Below, one piece after another: positions 1 through 13,700 of a DNA stretch of 64,000 nt (the first letter of the stretch is position 1; every line of letters starts with the position of its first letter). A program made the position numbers and the translations under genes. Under the pieces are notes generated by a model. It ran no database searches, was not told the DNA's origin, and worked only from the letters and a program-made list of their open reading frames with translations. Location of the stretch: positions 63,678,008-63,742,007 of the forward strand of contig CM059973.1 of assembly GCA_030490835.1 (NCBI GenBank). The letters run 5' to 3'. Origin of the DNA: Annona cherimola (taxonomy: Eukaryota; Streptophyta; Magnoliopsida; Magnoliales; Annonaceae).

Positions 1-192
1 TGATATGGTTAGATACTTACTTTTCAATCATTATCTACATTTCAATCATTTTTTTACATCTTTTTATGCAATTACTCTAAATGTTTTTTTTCTTTATTCT
101 CTTTACTCATAATCATAACCTCTATCATATCACATCATTTTCCCTTTTCAAAATTTTCCCAGCTTTTACATCATACCAATTGCACCCTTGAC
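1..192. repeat. Tourist-like MITE, fragment cut by the window edge
   Basis: The sequence matches the interior of the copy at 6562-6851 (runs such as CAACTACCC, TTTATT..CTTTACTC and ATATCACATCATTTT in the same order). The left end lies outside the window. The right end decays near CAATTGCACCC, so the boundary is approximate. Confidence 0.5.
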
Positions 193-1765
193 CTGAATCT
201 TATGTGGGCAAAATTTTTTGCAATGACATAAAAATTCGCATAAAATACCAAATTCACTTGAATCCATTTTATTTAGTATTCACTTGAATCCATCTTCACA
301 TCAGATGAAATTTGATGGGTTTTCTAGCAACCTCATGTCATGTAGCATAGTAACGAACTCTAATCTATGATTCTTAAGGTCTTGATTTCTCGCGTTTGGA
401 TTCTGAATTCGACTAACCACCGACATTTCACCGACACCATGAGAACAAATTTTTCAGAACTCTCCAACCAGCAGATCTGCACGAACAAGACAATACAAAT
501 GAGCCCTAGAACACTGCTGCTCATATACCTGATCTTATCATTATGAAAAGGCTATTTTGGCCTTAGGACTATAAAGATATTAATTACAATATTCAAATTT
601 CATAATTACAAAATTTGAAATCCTTCAACCATTGCCCCTAACATAATGACAAACGAGTATACCTCAAATAAAATAATATTTAAAATATTAACCAATCACA
701 AATTGACATGTGAAATTATGTCAGTTAAATACCAATTCAAAACTACTTTCCACAAAAGGAGTCACGTTTCCTAACCAACTGCTACTAAGCCCTATAATAT
801 CTTCTAAAATCAAGAGATATGGGCAACAAACATGGGCACGCTTCTACTCTTATTGGACATACAAAGTTTCTATAAATAGGAGATCATTTCTCCTACCTGG
901 ACAAGAACTCTATGAGGATTTTAACACTACTAGACTCCTACCAACTTTATACTTCTCATCTCTCTGTTCAATTTCTCTTAATACTCCTACCCCTTTGACT
1001 AACCATCAGGGGCTAGTCTCATGCTTCTCTTTGTTTCACCTCACCCCCTTGGGGAGTTGTCTCAGACTCTTTAAACTCATCCAATACCTACAGGGAATCC
1101 ACCAAGCCCTTTGGGAATCTTCCCGGACCCTATGTCAGAACTCCATTGAGCCCATCCCAACCCTTTGACAGGCCCTCTTACATCTATAGTCATTGGTTTA
1201 TTTATAATGAGCTTTTTGAAAGGTTTGGATACTTTAAAAAGCACGCAAGTACTCTAATAATGAAACATTCTTGAATGGGTTCATAATGACTTTTAAATTA
1301 TTTAATGTTTGTGGCTCACATGAATCTTTGATTGAAATCATTTTGAGTATCTTGGCTAAATAGGTAATGGCAAAACTGACGTGCAGCTTGGATTTTATAT
1401 AACCATCAAGATGGGCCCAAAGGAGACTAGTCTTCTATGGTCAATTGGCCGTAGAAGTATTTCCCATGCTTCTCAGTGAATTCAAGGTCAACTGTGACTG
1501 TGTTGATCACTCAATGACAACTGTGTTAGAATCAGGCTATGCTTATCCTATGACAATTGAATTTGTTAGCTGTGCCGTTGATGTTTGTGTAATGTTTATT
1601 TTTCCACTCTGCGATGCTACGCGACATTTAATTTTTAACAGAGAAATTGGGTGTCCTGTAACTGTAGGACTTGCTGCTCTTTTGGACCTGTTTCTTGAGT
1701 GTTTTTGTTCCCAGGATCCAATTACAGGATGTTGATTTGTCTCCTTTTCATTGATTCTTTTTCAG
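193..1765. other. Probable intron DNA left of the first visible eIF2B epsilon exon
   Basis: No exon could be recognised here. The block just before residue I of the first visible exon, which in plant eIF2B epsilon encodes the end of the nucleotidyltransferase-like domain, is absent, so the upstream exons must lie left of the window or be lost. Around 840-1190 a TATAAATAG at 871-879 is followed by a less AT-rich, T/C-rich stretch. This resembles the promoter and leader of an old LTR, but no ends could be found. Open frames here are short and match nothing known. Confidence 0.4.
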
Positions 1766-4700
1766 ATCATGGGATACAAAATTTTCACCCATGAAATCAA
1801 CTCAAGTTATGCTGCTAGAATAGATAATTTCAGAAGCTATGATACAATTAGCAAGGATATAATTCGAAGATGGACATATCCTCTTGTGCCAGATGTTTTG
1901 TTCTCTCAAAATTGCCCCCTGATTAAGCTAGAAAGGCAGGGAACATATAAAGCATCAGGTAAGGGCAATGCAGAACTTAGGATTCTCTGTGATTGCTTTC
2001 TGTGCAGGCTAATCATCCAAGACATTTACTCTACAAAAGCTCGGGCAACTCTTATCTTCCTTTTTGTTTTGTCTCCTAATTGGAATGTGGGCAGACTTCA
2101 CTGGAAGCATTTTGTGAAATTTTGATGTGGAAAATGATATTACTAATTTCACAATGTGGAAAATGATACTATTAAATGCCAATTAGGGTATGTGTGGTTA
2201 TTAAAATAAAATAATTTTTTTCAACAAAATTTCCACACTTTTTCATATAACTGCCCTACTTTACAATCACTTCTTCACATCTTTTCATATAACTACCCTA
2301 TCTATTTTAACTTTATTCAATTTACTCCAAATAATTACCCCTATTATATTTACATCATTACCCTATCTATTTTAAAAAATTTTGGAGTATGATTATATAC
2401 ATCATGATGTATTTTAGGCTAAAATGCAACATTCGATTATTTTAACAATTAGTTATATTTTTTGATTTTTTCTTCATAAACATGTTTTCCTAAGTGTATT
2501 TAATCTATATACAAAGTTTTGTCATTTTACAATAATTTTACATATTTATTTTTGATTTTTTAAAACTTATCAATTTCAAGGGCATTTAAGTCATTTTGCA
2601 CCCCTTAAAAAGCTTATTTTTAAAAAATAAAAAATAAAAATGTAAAAGTATTGTAAAATGGTAAAACTTTATATATAGATTGAATACACTTACGGGTGTG
2701 TTTGGGAATGAATAAAACTTTTGATGAAAAGTTTTAGAGAGTAAAAGTTGTCAAATGATGTGATATGATAGGGGTAATGATGAGTAGTAAAGAGAATAAA
2801 GTTAAAATAGATAGGTTAGTTGTGTGGATAGTTGTGTAGAAATAATTGAAAAGTAGGGTAGTTGTATAGGAAAATGTGAAAAAATGATTAAAAAGTATGA
2901 TAGTTGTCGAGAGTGAAAAGTTTTAAATTGAAAAGTTTTAACTTGACATTTTTTATTAATTGCCAAACACATCCTACGTAAACATGTTTATGAAGAAAAA
3001 ATTTAAAAAATATAATTAATTGTAAAAATAAATGAATGTTGTATTTTAGCCTAAAATACGTCATGTTGTATATAATCATACTCCAAAAGTATTTCACCAA
3101 TTTTTTTTCCACATTTTTTCCATCTTACCAAACAAAACCTAAGTGGAGTTGCATGTTATGTATGTGGAGGGAGAAACCTATGAGAGAATTTCGTGGGAGA
3201 TACTAGTGTGCATGGGGAGGGAACTGGTTTTACCTAGTCCTCAGTGAGTACAGCACCTGGACACTAAGGGTCCGTTTGGTAATGGGGGTAGACAGGGAAG
3301 TGGGGAAGTGAGGATGAGAATATTTTTAAAAAGTATGAGTGATGTGATATGATAGAGGTTAAGTGGGAATAGATAATGCAGTTGTGTGAGAAAGTGATTA
3401 GGGTATACAGGTAAAAATGGAAAAAGCATGGTAGTTAGGTAGTTAAGATGTCAAATTAGATTGCAAAATGTGTGAGGGAGAGGTGGGGAAGTGGGTTTCC
3501 CCCACCATTGTTTACCAAAAGGAGCATAAGGCTGTGACATACCTCCCAGTGATCTGTTCTTCTAGCCATGGGGTGAAAAACTGGAAAAGCTCCACAAACT
3601 TCAGTGGGCTAATCACAAAAGAACACTACCGATGGGATGCTGAACATAGGTTTGTGTCCAGTAAGATGATGCATATCAGACTTTCCCATGACATGATTTT
3701 GTTAGATTTGGACCAAACAGTTGAAACCTCCTCTGCTTGTGTTTTTTATGGTTTACTTGGGCTGAACTGGTCTGAGTTGCTCAAGGAGTCGCAGTACTTT
3801 CCAAATAGCAGGTTATTCTATTGAAGGATCTGAGCTGAATACCTCTATTAACATATCATTACTTCTAACTGTTCTGCTGCTATATTATTTGCTTCGAGAA
3901 TTCTTCATTTATTATTTACCATTAATAGTATCTTTGCCTCGAAGGGTACTAAGGCCTGATCATTTTAGATCGGTCTACAACACATTTTTTTTTTTCAAAA
4001 TTGTTTTTACGAAATTGTTATGCTAGTTATGTTTAATCTATAAATTACTTTTTACTGATTTTGGAGATTTGTATATATTTATTTTGGATTTTAAAACCGG
4101 GGTATTTTAGTCATTTTAAATTGTTGAAACATGACTAAAATGCCCCTATATTTAAAAATTCAATATATCTATATATGCATCTCCAAAATTGAAAAAAATT
4201 GGTTTATGGATTAAACATAACTAGATTAAATGTTTCGCTAAAAAAATTTTGAAAAAAAAAGAAAATATGTTTTTGGACTGGTCTGGGATGAGGACATTTC
4301 AGACCGTTCTGAAATGATCATTTTGCAAGGACACTAGTTATGGGATCTTAATTTAGTTAACAGTGGATAACAACTTGCTGAATTTTAGACAGTTGCTGTC
4401 GTTTTCAAGAAAACCATCTATTCAACTCTGAATTGTTGAATTTAAAGGTTTTGGTGGGGCGTATATAATACTAGCTTGTATTACAAGGGATAGAGGCTAA
4501 TGCATCAGTTTGGTTTTGAACCCTGAACCTTTTACACATGCACGTGTCAACCATTTGGCTATCCAGGTATTGATTGTATAATGCTAACTTAAAACATGAA
4601 TTAAGAGCAGACATTTCCTTGGGGAAAAAGAGCATTGCAAGGACCTATACCATTTTCCATTTATAGAACCTAGGCTTGGTGATTCTCAGTGCTACAATTT

Positions 4701-7700
4701 GAAAAATCATCATGACATTGGAGCAGGTTTTCAAATTCCATTTTTTTTAATACAAAATTCCAAAGTGGATTTTCTGTTATAATGAAACATTTGCATGATC
4801 AGTCTAATATTTTGCTTCTAATGATTTAAATTGCTGCCTCTGTTACTTTCAAGTGATTATATATCCGTTAAAGATTGCAAGGCTTTGAGTGAATCTACAT
4901 TGGTACAATGATCAAAATGTCAGACCATAGGAAATGCAGCAAATACATCTGCAAAGGATGTTTGCTGTTCTAACTCTACCACTTTCCTCTGCATAGTGGA
5001 CACCTAATTGTGTTTTTACTCTTTTTTTCACTCATTCCTTATCAGTTGTGCTATCCTTCAACATTTGGTTTTGTCCCTTGCTGAGCTTCAATGGCATTCT
5101 GATTCAGATGTAACACAATCCTGGTCTGCCCAAATTGGTTCATTTTCATTAGTTGGGGAAGGCACTACAGTTGGTGACAATTCTACCATAGCAAATTCAG
5201 TCATTGGCAGAGGGTGCATCATTGGATCTAATGTATCAATTGAAAGCTCCTACATCTGGAATAATGTTGTCATCCAAGATGGTTGTGAGCTAAGTCATGC
5301 AATAGTTTGTGATGATGTTGTCATAAAGGCTGGAGCATGTCTGAAACCTGGCACGATATTATCATTTAAGGTAACTCAATCATTCCTTTCTTATTCTCTG
5401 TTTTTATTTTCTTCTGGAAAGCATAAATCAATGTTACAATTATCTTTCAGGACTAATATAGTTGCTACCAACTATTTCTTTATTCTTTTCTCTGTGGCTG
5501 AGTAAATTCTGTTCATATAATAGTTGACTGGGGATTTGTCTTCACCAGCCACCAGACAAAAGCTTCTGCTCTGTTTTTGAATTTTTGCTTACGTATATGT
5601 TTTGCTCTTGTACTTCCATGGATGTTCAAACTGCATTTTCTTGAACTTTTTGCTTCTTCTTTGATTACTATAATTCATTCATTGACGACAGTTGGTCAGG
5701 GTAATTCTTCTTGTAGTAAGTCAATTTTCATTGAATACTAGAGAAACATAAACTTACTTTTATTAAAATTTTATATGTGGACAACTTCTGATCCTTAACA
5801 CTTCATGCAGTAGTCCTACCTAGTGTGCTACTTTTAGCAATTATATTTGTGTACCTTTCCATCTCTAATGGTCCAAAATGTTGGATTCATCATGAAGATA
5901 ACCTTATTCAAAAATCATAGGTTCTTATCATATGGGCTACACTGGAGAAAAAAATCAGGGTAGAAGCCACCATTGAGCTAGTGGAATCATTTAACAAGAT
6001 TCACACAACTGATTTACTTTGGAAAAGAGTTCAGTTTGCAATGACAATGATGGTGACAAAAGCAGCTATGCACTGTGTTTGTTGGAGTTGATACTGATGA
6101 ATGGGGATAGCTGATTCTTTCTACAGGTAATCCTCCAGAGTCCTGATGGGGCAAGCCTATTGGATGAGTTGGGCTCCCTATGAGAAATGGGGGGTCTATT
6201 AACTGGTGGATTACCACTTGCAATTCTGTTAGTTAAATTTGATACCTCATTAAAAAGTTTCCCTCCAAATGTTTCCATGATACAAAGATTTTCTTTTCAT
6301 ATAATTTTTTTAATATCTAAATCCTTTAATTTTCATTCTCAAAAAAAAAAATCCTTTAATATTCATTCATGTATATTTAGTTATGATTCCTAATGTCAAA
6401 TATTTTGAAATTCTTTTGTAAGTCAAAATTTAACAGTTTCATATTCTCTCTCAAATGATATTAAATATTTATAACATATGAGTTTCCAATCAAAGTTATT
6501 TTTGGCATCATAAATATATATTAATTTGTATTTCCATGGTTTAGATGTTAAAAAAAAATTAGAGCATGTTTGGCAAACATAACTTTTCCGACTAAAAATT
6601 TTCAATCTAAAACTTTTCAATATCCACAATTACTTTACTTTTAATTATTTTTTTTTACATCTTTCCATACAACTACCCTACTTTTTAATCATTTCTACAC
6701 AACTACCCATACAATTAACCTATCTATTTTAACTTTATTATCTTTGCTCTTAATCATTACTCTTATCGTATCACATCATTTTTTATCTATTTAAAAACTT
6801 TTACACAAAAAACTTTTCATACAAAATTTTTATCACTTTCCGAACACAACCTTAAAAAATAAAAAGTAACCATTTGTACAAACCATTCCATGCGAACATT
6901 TGTAGGGAATCATTCCCCTAAAATCAGTGCATTATTCATATTATGTCTCTACACTGCGAATAACACAGTCGATTATTGCAGGAGGAAAATACTTAGTCAA
7001 CTTTGAAAAGTATGGAGCTTTTCATTGTTTGTTTCTTTCTAGGTTACCTAATTCATCAGAACCATGTGAGGATGCATCACAAGGAATTGAGGAAGTCTAT
7101 TTAGTGTTTGTGGTACGTTTTTCAGTGGTCTGGGTTTTGCTAGGTCCATATATGACCGCCTTAGATGATAAATGTATGGTATTTTGATCTGTTTGTGGTT
7201 TAAATGATGTAGACCAAAATGTCTAACACAATTGATATAGAATGAGGATGCTTTTGTAGAATGAAAGGTGGAGAGATTTGGAAACAAAGAGATAGACCTT
7301 AACTTGGAGAACAAGGGGGAGGGAAAATTTATAGAAAAGATTTGATGATGAGATTGGACAAATGTAGAAAAAAAAGGGAAGAATATTCTCAAGACGAGGA
7401 AGGAAAGAATTTGGGGGAAAAAGTGAAGATGTTGAGATTTGGGAAGAAAACATGAGGACTATGGAGGGAAAAATACTCACAGGAAGATTAAAACACTGAT
7501 TTAAACTATTCATCATGTTGATCCATATTTTGATCACTAGATACAGTAATCTCAATTTTAACAATTAAATTATTAAATAAAATAGGCCTATAAATTTGCA
7601 GAAGTAAACAAACCCTAATTCACATGTTTCTATACCATTGCTCTATTGCATCCCCCATCACTAAGTGTTCTACCATGCACATCTATTTCTTGGCCTCATT

Positions 7701-10700
7701 CAAGTGCCAGAATAGTTAACTTGGTCAGTGATTGTAATTAAACCTGATTCAGTACTGAGTTTATTAGGTCGAAGCCTTGAAGGTGGACCTGTTTCGGAGC
7801 TTATCACTTTTTAACTTGAGTTGCGATTCAATGCTTGCAGAAGCTGTTCCCATTTAATTTTTTTTCATGGATATGTGGGCACAATCAAGACCGATTCGCT
7901 GCCCAAAATTTACACTTTTTGATTTTTGAAATTTGCAAAAAATTTAAAAAATCCAAGAATGTAAAATTTGGACAATGAATTGATCTTGCTTGGCCCCGCA
8001 TATCTATGAAAAAGAATAATAAACAAGGGTATAGCTTGTGCAAGCTTTGAATTACAACTCCTTTGACTTCGTCCCGAATTTTAAACTCAAAGTTGCGCAA
8101 GGTTATGCCAAAAAAAAAAAAAGGGACAAATTACAACAGTCCTATTGGATCCAGGTTGTTAAAATCAGCATAGTATCAATGGTCAGCTTCCCATGTTCAC
8201 AGTGGGAGGATGATGAACATGGAAGTCATTGTTGATTATCTTTAACCTTTTTTCTCTAGCAGGCAGAAACTGTCTTCATTATGTCAATGGTCTCGACTCT
8301 CAGTATATAAATCTGTCATTTACACGTTGTGTGTGAGTTACTTGTCTTTGTTACTGTTACATGCTCATTGTTGTTGTTGTTGTTGTTGTTGTTATTTATA
8401 TCATCTGTTTTTGGTCATTCGGTGCCATTTTGCAAATTAAGCTCTTCTATGGATGAAGAGACGTTTCATTTTATATTTACTCTTCCGTTGCTTCGCTTTT
8501 GTTTCCATTAATCCACAATATTTCTGACTGAAATTGATTGAATGGTTCTTGCATGTAGCACTAATATGCAATGAAATATTGTCTAACATCTCCTGCCTTA
8601 CCAGGTTGTAATTGGTCCACAATTTGTAGTTCCAGCCTATTCAAAGGTTTCTTTGCTTCCTCAACCCTCGAAGCAAGATAGTGATGAGGAACTTGAATAT
8701 GCAGAGAGTAGCACTGGTGTAGTAGAAATTCAGTGTAAGCCTTATTGCTATTGACTTGATGGTTTGATTCTTGGTGTGTTTAATTCAATACCAGCGTGGC
8801 CCACATGTTGCCTATGGCCATTGCACTTTCAATGTATCAAGACTATGACTGAATCATGAGAGTGTTGTTATTTATGTATGATTTATCTGTATATACAAAT
8901 TTTCACGTATCTTGGGTTCATTTTTATGGGTCTCTAATATATTCTGTTGTTCATTGTATATTTTCCAGTGAAGTTCCCTGATGGAAACAATGTTATCTGT
9001 GATAAAGGGGATATTATCTTTCTTTCGGTCTAGCAATATACCCTTTCTTACCAATACAGCGAGCATTGATTTTTCTCTGTGCACCCAAGTCATCCAACGC
9101 TTATTGGTCAATCATCCCGAAATGTAAAAGTTTTTGAGATGCTGGTACTGGATGCTATCAATAGCATACCCTTTTGCACATTTAGGAGTACAGTGTAAGT
9201 GAGATTCTATTAGGGGATATCAGCCGAATATTTGTGGAACATTTAGATGGTATTGGAACATAGTTTGTGGATTCATCTTCGAGTAGGTTTCATGCATAGA
9301 ATTATCCCACCTGAAGTTGCAGCTCTCACTGGATCCTTAGAACTGGGAAATGTGATTCAATTCAGTGAAACATTATTAGTCAAGTGTAGAGCTCCAAGGC
9401 CTCCATCTGTTTTTGCTATTGGGTGTATCGTGGATGTACTTTTTTTTAATTTTCCTCCGACTCTGCTTTTTTGTATATACTTTTGCAAAAAGAAAAGGCA
9501 AAAACTCATGAGGAAATGCATGCTCGTTCATTTTTCTGTTCAACGACCATGTTCCATGTTCCCGTTCATCCCAATATACAGGATAAATAACTGTGCTTAT
9601 GTGCTATTATCAACTCTTTAACTGGTGCAAAATCTGTATTTTTTGGTCCATGTTTCATTATTTGTGTACACTAAAGTTTATGAAGAGCTTTTCACTAATT
9701 AGTTTATTCTGGATCTGATTAACCGGTTAAATTTGCAGCAAGTACTGATCTTTTGGGTATTGCTAACGGAGACTCCAACTCACCATACTCCCAACACTCT
9801 GGCACATCTGAGGTATGCTGAATTATATTTGTTAATTGTTTTACAATATCTCTAAGGTATTCAAAGACAAATGAATTCTGTGTGTTCACGGTTGCACTGA
9901 GAAGAGAAGTTTAGCTTTGGAAAAAAAGAAAATTTTGTTAAATTTGTAGAAATTATTGATAATCTAACCGAATTTTCTTGGCATAATAAAAAATTATAAA
10001 AGTATGTAAACAGAAAATTTTTTCAAAGAAACTTAAAATAAATTATGATACTATATAAGCACACATTTAGAATACAAATATTAATTTAAATGTAAACATG
10101 TAAGTATTAGGAATGTACCTATATCATATTCACTGACAAAGATAATTTCTATGATAGCAAAAATAAATTTCAAAGGCAAAGATAAAGGAGACAAAGTGCT
10201 AGTAAGAATGGGATGGGTAGACTTTAAAGACTTTAAAATTTTGGCTTTCATTTTTTACAAAACAATCAAGCATGGATTTGGAAATTTTAAGAATGGGTTT
10301 TGAAACCATAAGAAACAGTGGAAATGAAGATTGAAGTGATTTTAAACGAGTTTTTTGATAATTTTGTGTGTGGTTAAAAAAATGTGATTTTGAAGGGTTC
10401 AATTCAAAATTTTATGATAATTTCTGTTTTTGATTGATGGGCAAATTTATTGGTGATCTATTTCAAAATATTTACATCAGGGAGAAATTATTGAAAATTT
10501 CTCTATCCTTTTGATATTTTATGTTGATATACCTTTGTTCACCTGGCAAGAACATCTTTCTGCCGGAATAAAACGAAATTTTGTTGAAATTTTTTGAGTC
10601 GTTGTGTATCTTCATTCAAGTATTTTTAATATATTCTCTTTATTCTATGCTCTGTATAGCAGAATATCCTATATAGAACCATCTCCATTGGGATGGGAGA

Positions 10701-13700
10701 ACTCTTCTCTGTACTATGGATGGGGTTGATCATAACATGTTACACATATTAAATACCAAACGGGCAGAATTCCATTGTCAAACTACATCGGCGTTTGTTT
10801 TGGAAGTTCCATATAGTAAAATGCAAGAGTTATTGATGTCCAGAATAATATATGAGGAATGCAGCAAATGGAGTTTCTGCAAATTTGCAATTTCCCTGAA
10901 GGAGCCAATTTACCATATTCTGACTTCAATGGTTTCATTAAGTCTCTTGATTTTTTTAGAACAAGTATTTTCATCTTAAACACGTGCCTTATATGAGTGC
11001 AGTTCTTTTTTATTTTTAAGTTTACTTTTTGATGTTATTTTGCTGAAATTTAACTGCAGGTTGGGGTCTCAGGAGCTGGTTACATATGGTCAGTTTGCGA
11101 AGGAGGCCATGAAGAAGAATGGAGGCATTCAATTGCACCCATTCCTGTGGATAAGCTTACCGAGATAAGTCTTACATTAGAAGATGACACTGATCTAACA
11201 AACCAAGATGGCAGCCATCTTCCACCTTCTGGAGAGTTGTTGCCTGACTTTGCTAGTGCTGCTTCTGATGGTGATGCCAGTGAAGTTTCCAAGGGTGATT
11301 ACTATTATTTTGAGAGAGAGGTAATTTAGTTCGGTTGTGTGTGTGAGTATATATCTGTCATTATTCATGTAAATATATAGGCCTTTGCAAATGTTAGAAT
11401 TGAGATTGCTTACAGAGCTTTGTCATTACAATGTTCTTTTACTCTCCATCTATCTATATATATGTATCATATCTTTTCTTTTTCAATGAGAAACCAAGTT
11501 GCATAAGTTGTTGCTTAATATAAAAGTTGCATATGTTGTCAGGTGGAAGCAACGATTGTGAGGGCTGTTAATGAGCATGTTGATGTAAGCAATGTCACCT
11601 TGGAAATCAACTCACTACGGTATTACACTTTCCACTTCCGTTTCTGTTTATAGAAGCTATTTAGCTATTGATAGTGTGTTTTGGGCACGTATGTGGCGAA
11701 GGACTGGGCATTTACTTGCCCTAGGGCTGAACTAGCTATATTACAAATTTTGCCTTGTTACTGTTGCATGGAGTGGGACTATCTAGTGGGAGAAAATACA
11801 AAAGTTGGTTGAAGAATTGTCATAGCCCCTGCATGTGCTCACTGTCATATTCATGGGTAATTGTTTGGAAATTGCTCCCTCTATGGAAATCCACCTATTT
11901 AGAATATGAGTTGGGCACTTCACACATTGCTATTTAAAGATGAAATATGTCAACGCATATATGGAAGAGACTGCAGATGACATGAGCATGAATTCTCCTC
12001 AAAAAGTGCTCAAAAGACAGGTGCAAAATGCAAGGAAGGCTTAAAAGACCTTTTAACATTCCATGTCTCTTTATCACTTGTTTTGAAAGAAAGAAATATA
12101 TTATTTGGTTATAAAGTGAATCGCACTTTATCAAAATTTAGACTGAATGTTTAATAATAAGACCTTTTTGATGAACTGTGTTCTTATAAACTCCAAATGT
12201 AATGTGCCCACAACTGAATTCGATGTGACTTTGTCAGTCTCTGTTCATCTGAATGGTATAAGGATCAGAGCTGATCCGATGCTGAATCATTGATTGTTCA
12301 CTTTTGTAGAGCTGATGTTTGTCAAAGTGCCATATTCAGTCTTTAATTCTCAGTTTCAGTGATTAATCCCTTACAATGATCTCAGGTTATCATACAATAT
12401 GCAATTTGCGGATTGTGCTTCAGCAATATTTTACTCAATAATTAAACTAGCTTTGGAGGAACCCCACAGTAGTAATGGTAACGTTTTCTTCCAGTTCTAT
12501 ATGACTTTTCTTTGGGTTTAACATTTATTGCAACATTGAGCTTCCACCACAGATGCATGCAAAATAAGACGAAGCAAATAAAGGTTAGGTTTGGATAAGA
12601 ATACATGGCCATGCCTTTATTGCTTACAGTTCAAATGTTGCACCGGCCGTATATTGTATTTATTAGGCCAGACTTGAATTTGTCGATGACATTTAGTGTC
12701 TCCCTGTGTGTCTATTTCTTATGTTCCACATGTATGTGGTCATGTCTTATGACTGTTTTAACTTGAACCGGGAACTCTCTCCAACTCTTGAATGGCAGAG
12801 GGAGAAAGTTTCAATTCTTTGTGATTTCTAAACTTATGTAGGTTTATATGTTTTCCAGTTTAGACGTAAGAGTTCTAAATGCATTCCTACAGTTCATTCA
12901 CTGTATGGATGCTTCTATAGTGGCTGAGTTTTTGGGTTGCACTTGCAGCTTAGTGGACAACAACTTCCAGCATCCATGAATAGTTTTTAATGTATTCCAA
13001 TATTCAGCCGTTGTGAAAATCTTGCCTTCTTGGTTTTTTCTCACATCTAGGGGACGTTTGGGAATGTAAAAGTTGTGGGAAATGTGGTATTTGGTGGTAG
13101 TAGAAAATGGAATATTTTGAAAATTGTGTGATTGATATGAAATGATAAGGGTAAAGTTAGAATAAATAGATTTGTTGGAAGGTAGTTGATAGGAAAAATG
13201 ATTAGAATATAGGGGTAGAAGTGGAAAAATATGATGATTGATTGATTAATGATGTGCCTTGAAATCCGTAATCCCACAATTTCCCACCCTTTATTCCCAA
13301 ACATACCCCTAATAGGATTTTCAATGCAACTTCAAGCTTGTTGATGGTCAATTAATGTATTTTTCATTTTTGTTTTTTATTTATTATAAACAAATTAGCA
13401 ATTAGGTTCTGAAAATTAACTCGTAAAGACATTTTATATTCTGGCAAAATGGCCATGAGCTCCTGCCTTTTGGTATAAACAGTATTTAATTTAGGTGATT
13501 TGAATTAATTTCGGGTGGGCAATTCACTGGAAACTAATCCGTTATAGCAATTCATCTTGATTTGTTGTAACTCATTTCACATGCTCGCTATTAGTAAATT
13601 TTCATGTAGGACCTCTTTTCCTTTGCTAATCTACTTCAGTTATCCTCTAGTTGAACTGCTTGGGAATGCAAAGAGATCAATTGCTAGGTGGAAGGATTTC

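Noticed and set aside
710..1168. A 152-codon open frame as a gene
   Set aside because: No ATG supports its start, no family is recognised, and the segment looks like LTR promoter and leader sequence.
1445..1735. A further eIF2B epsilon exon just before 1766
   Set aside because: The translation does not match the family block expected before IMGYKIF, so the preceding exon must lie elsewhere.
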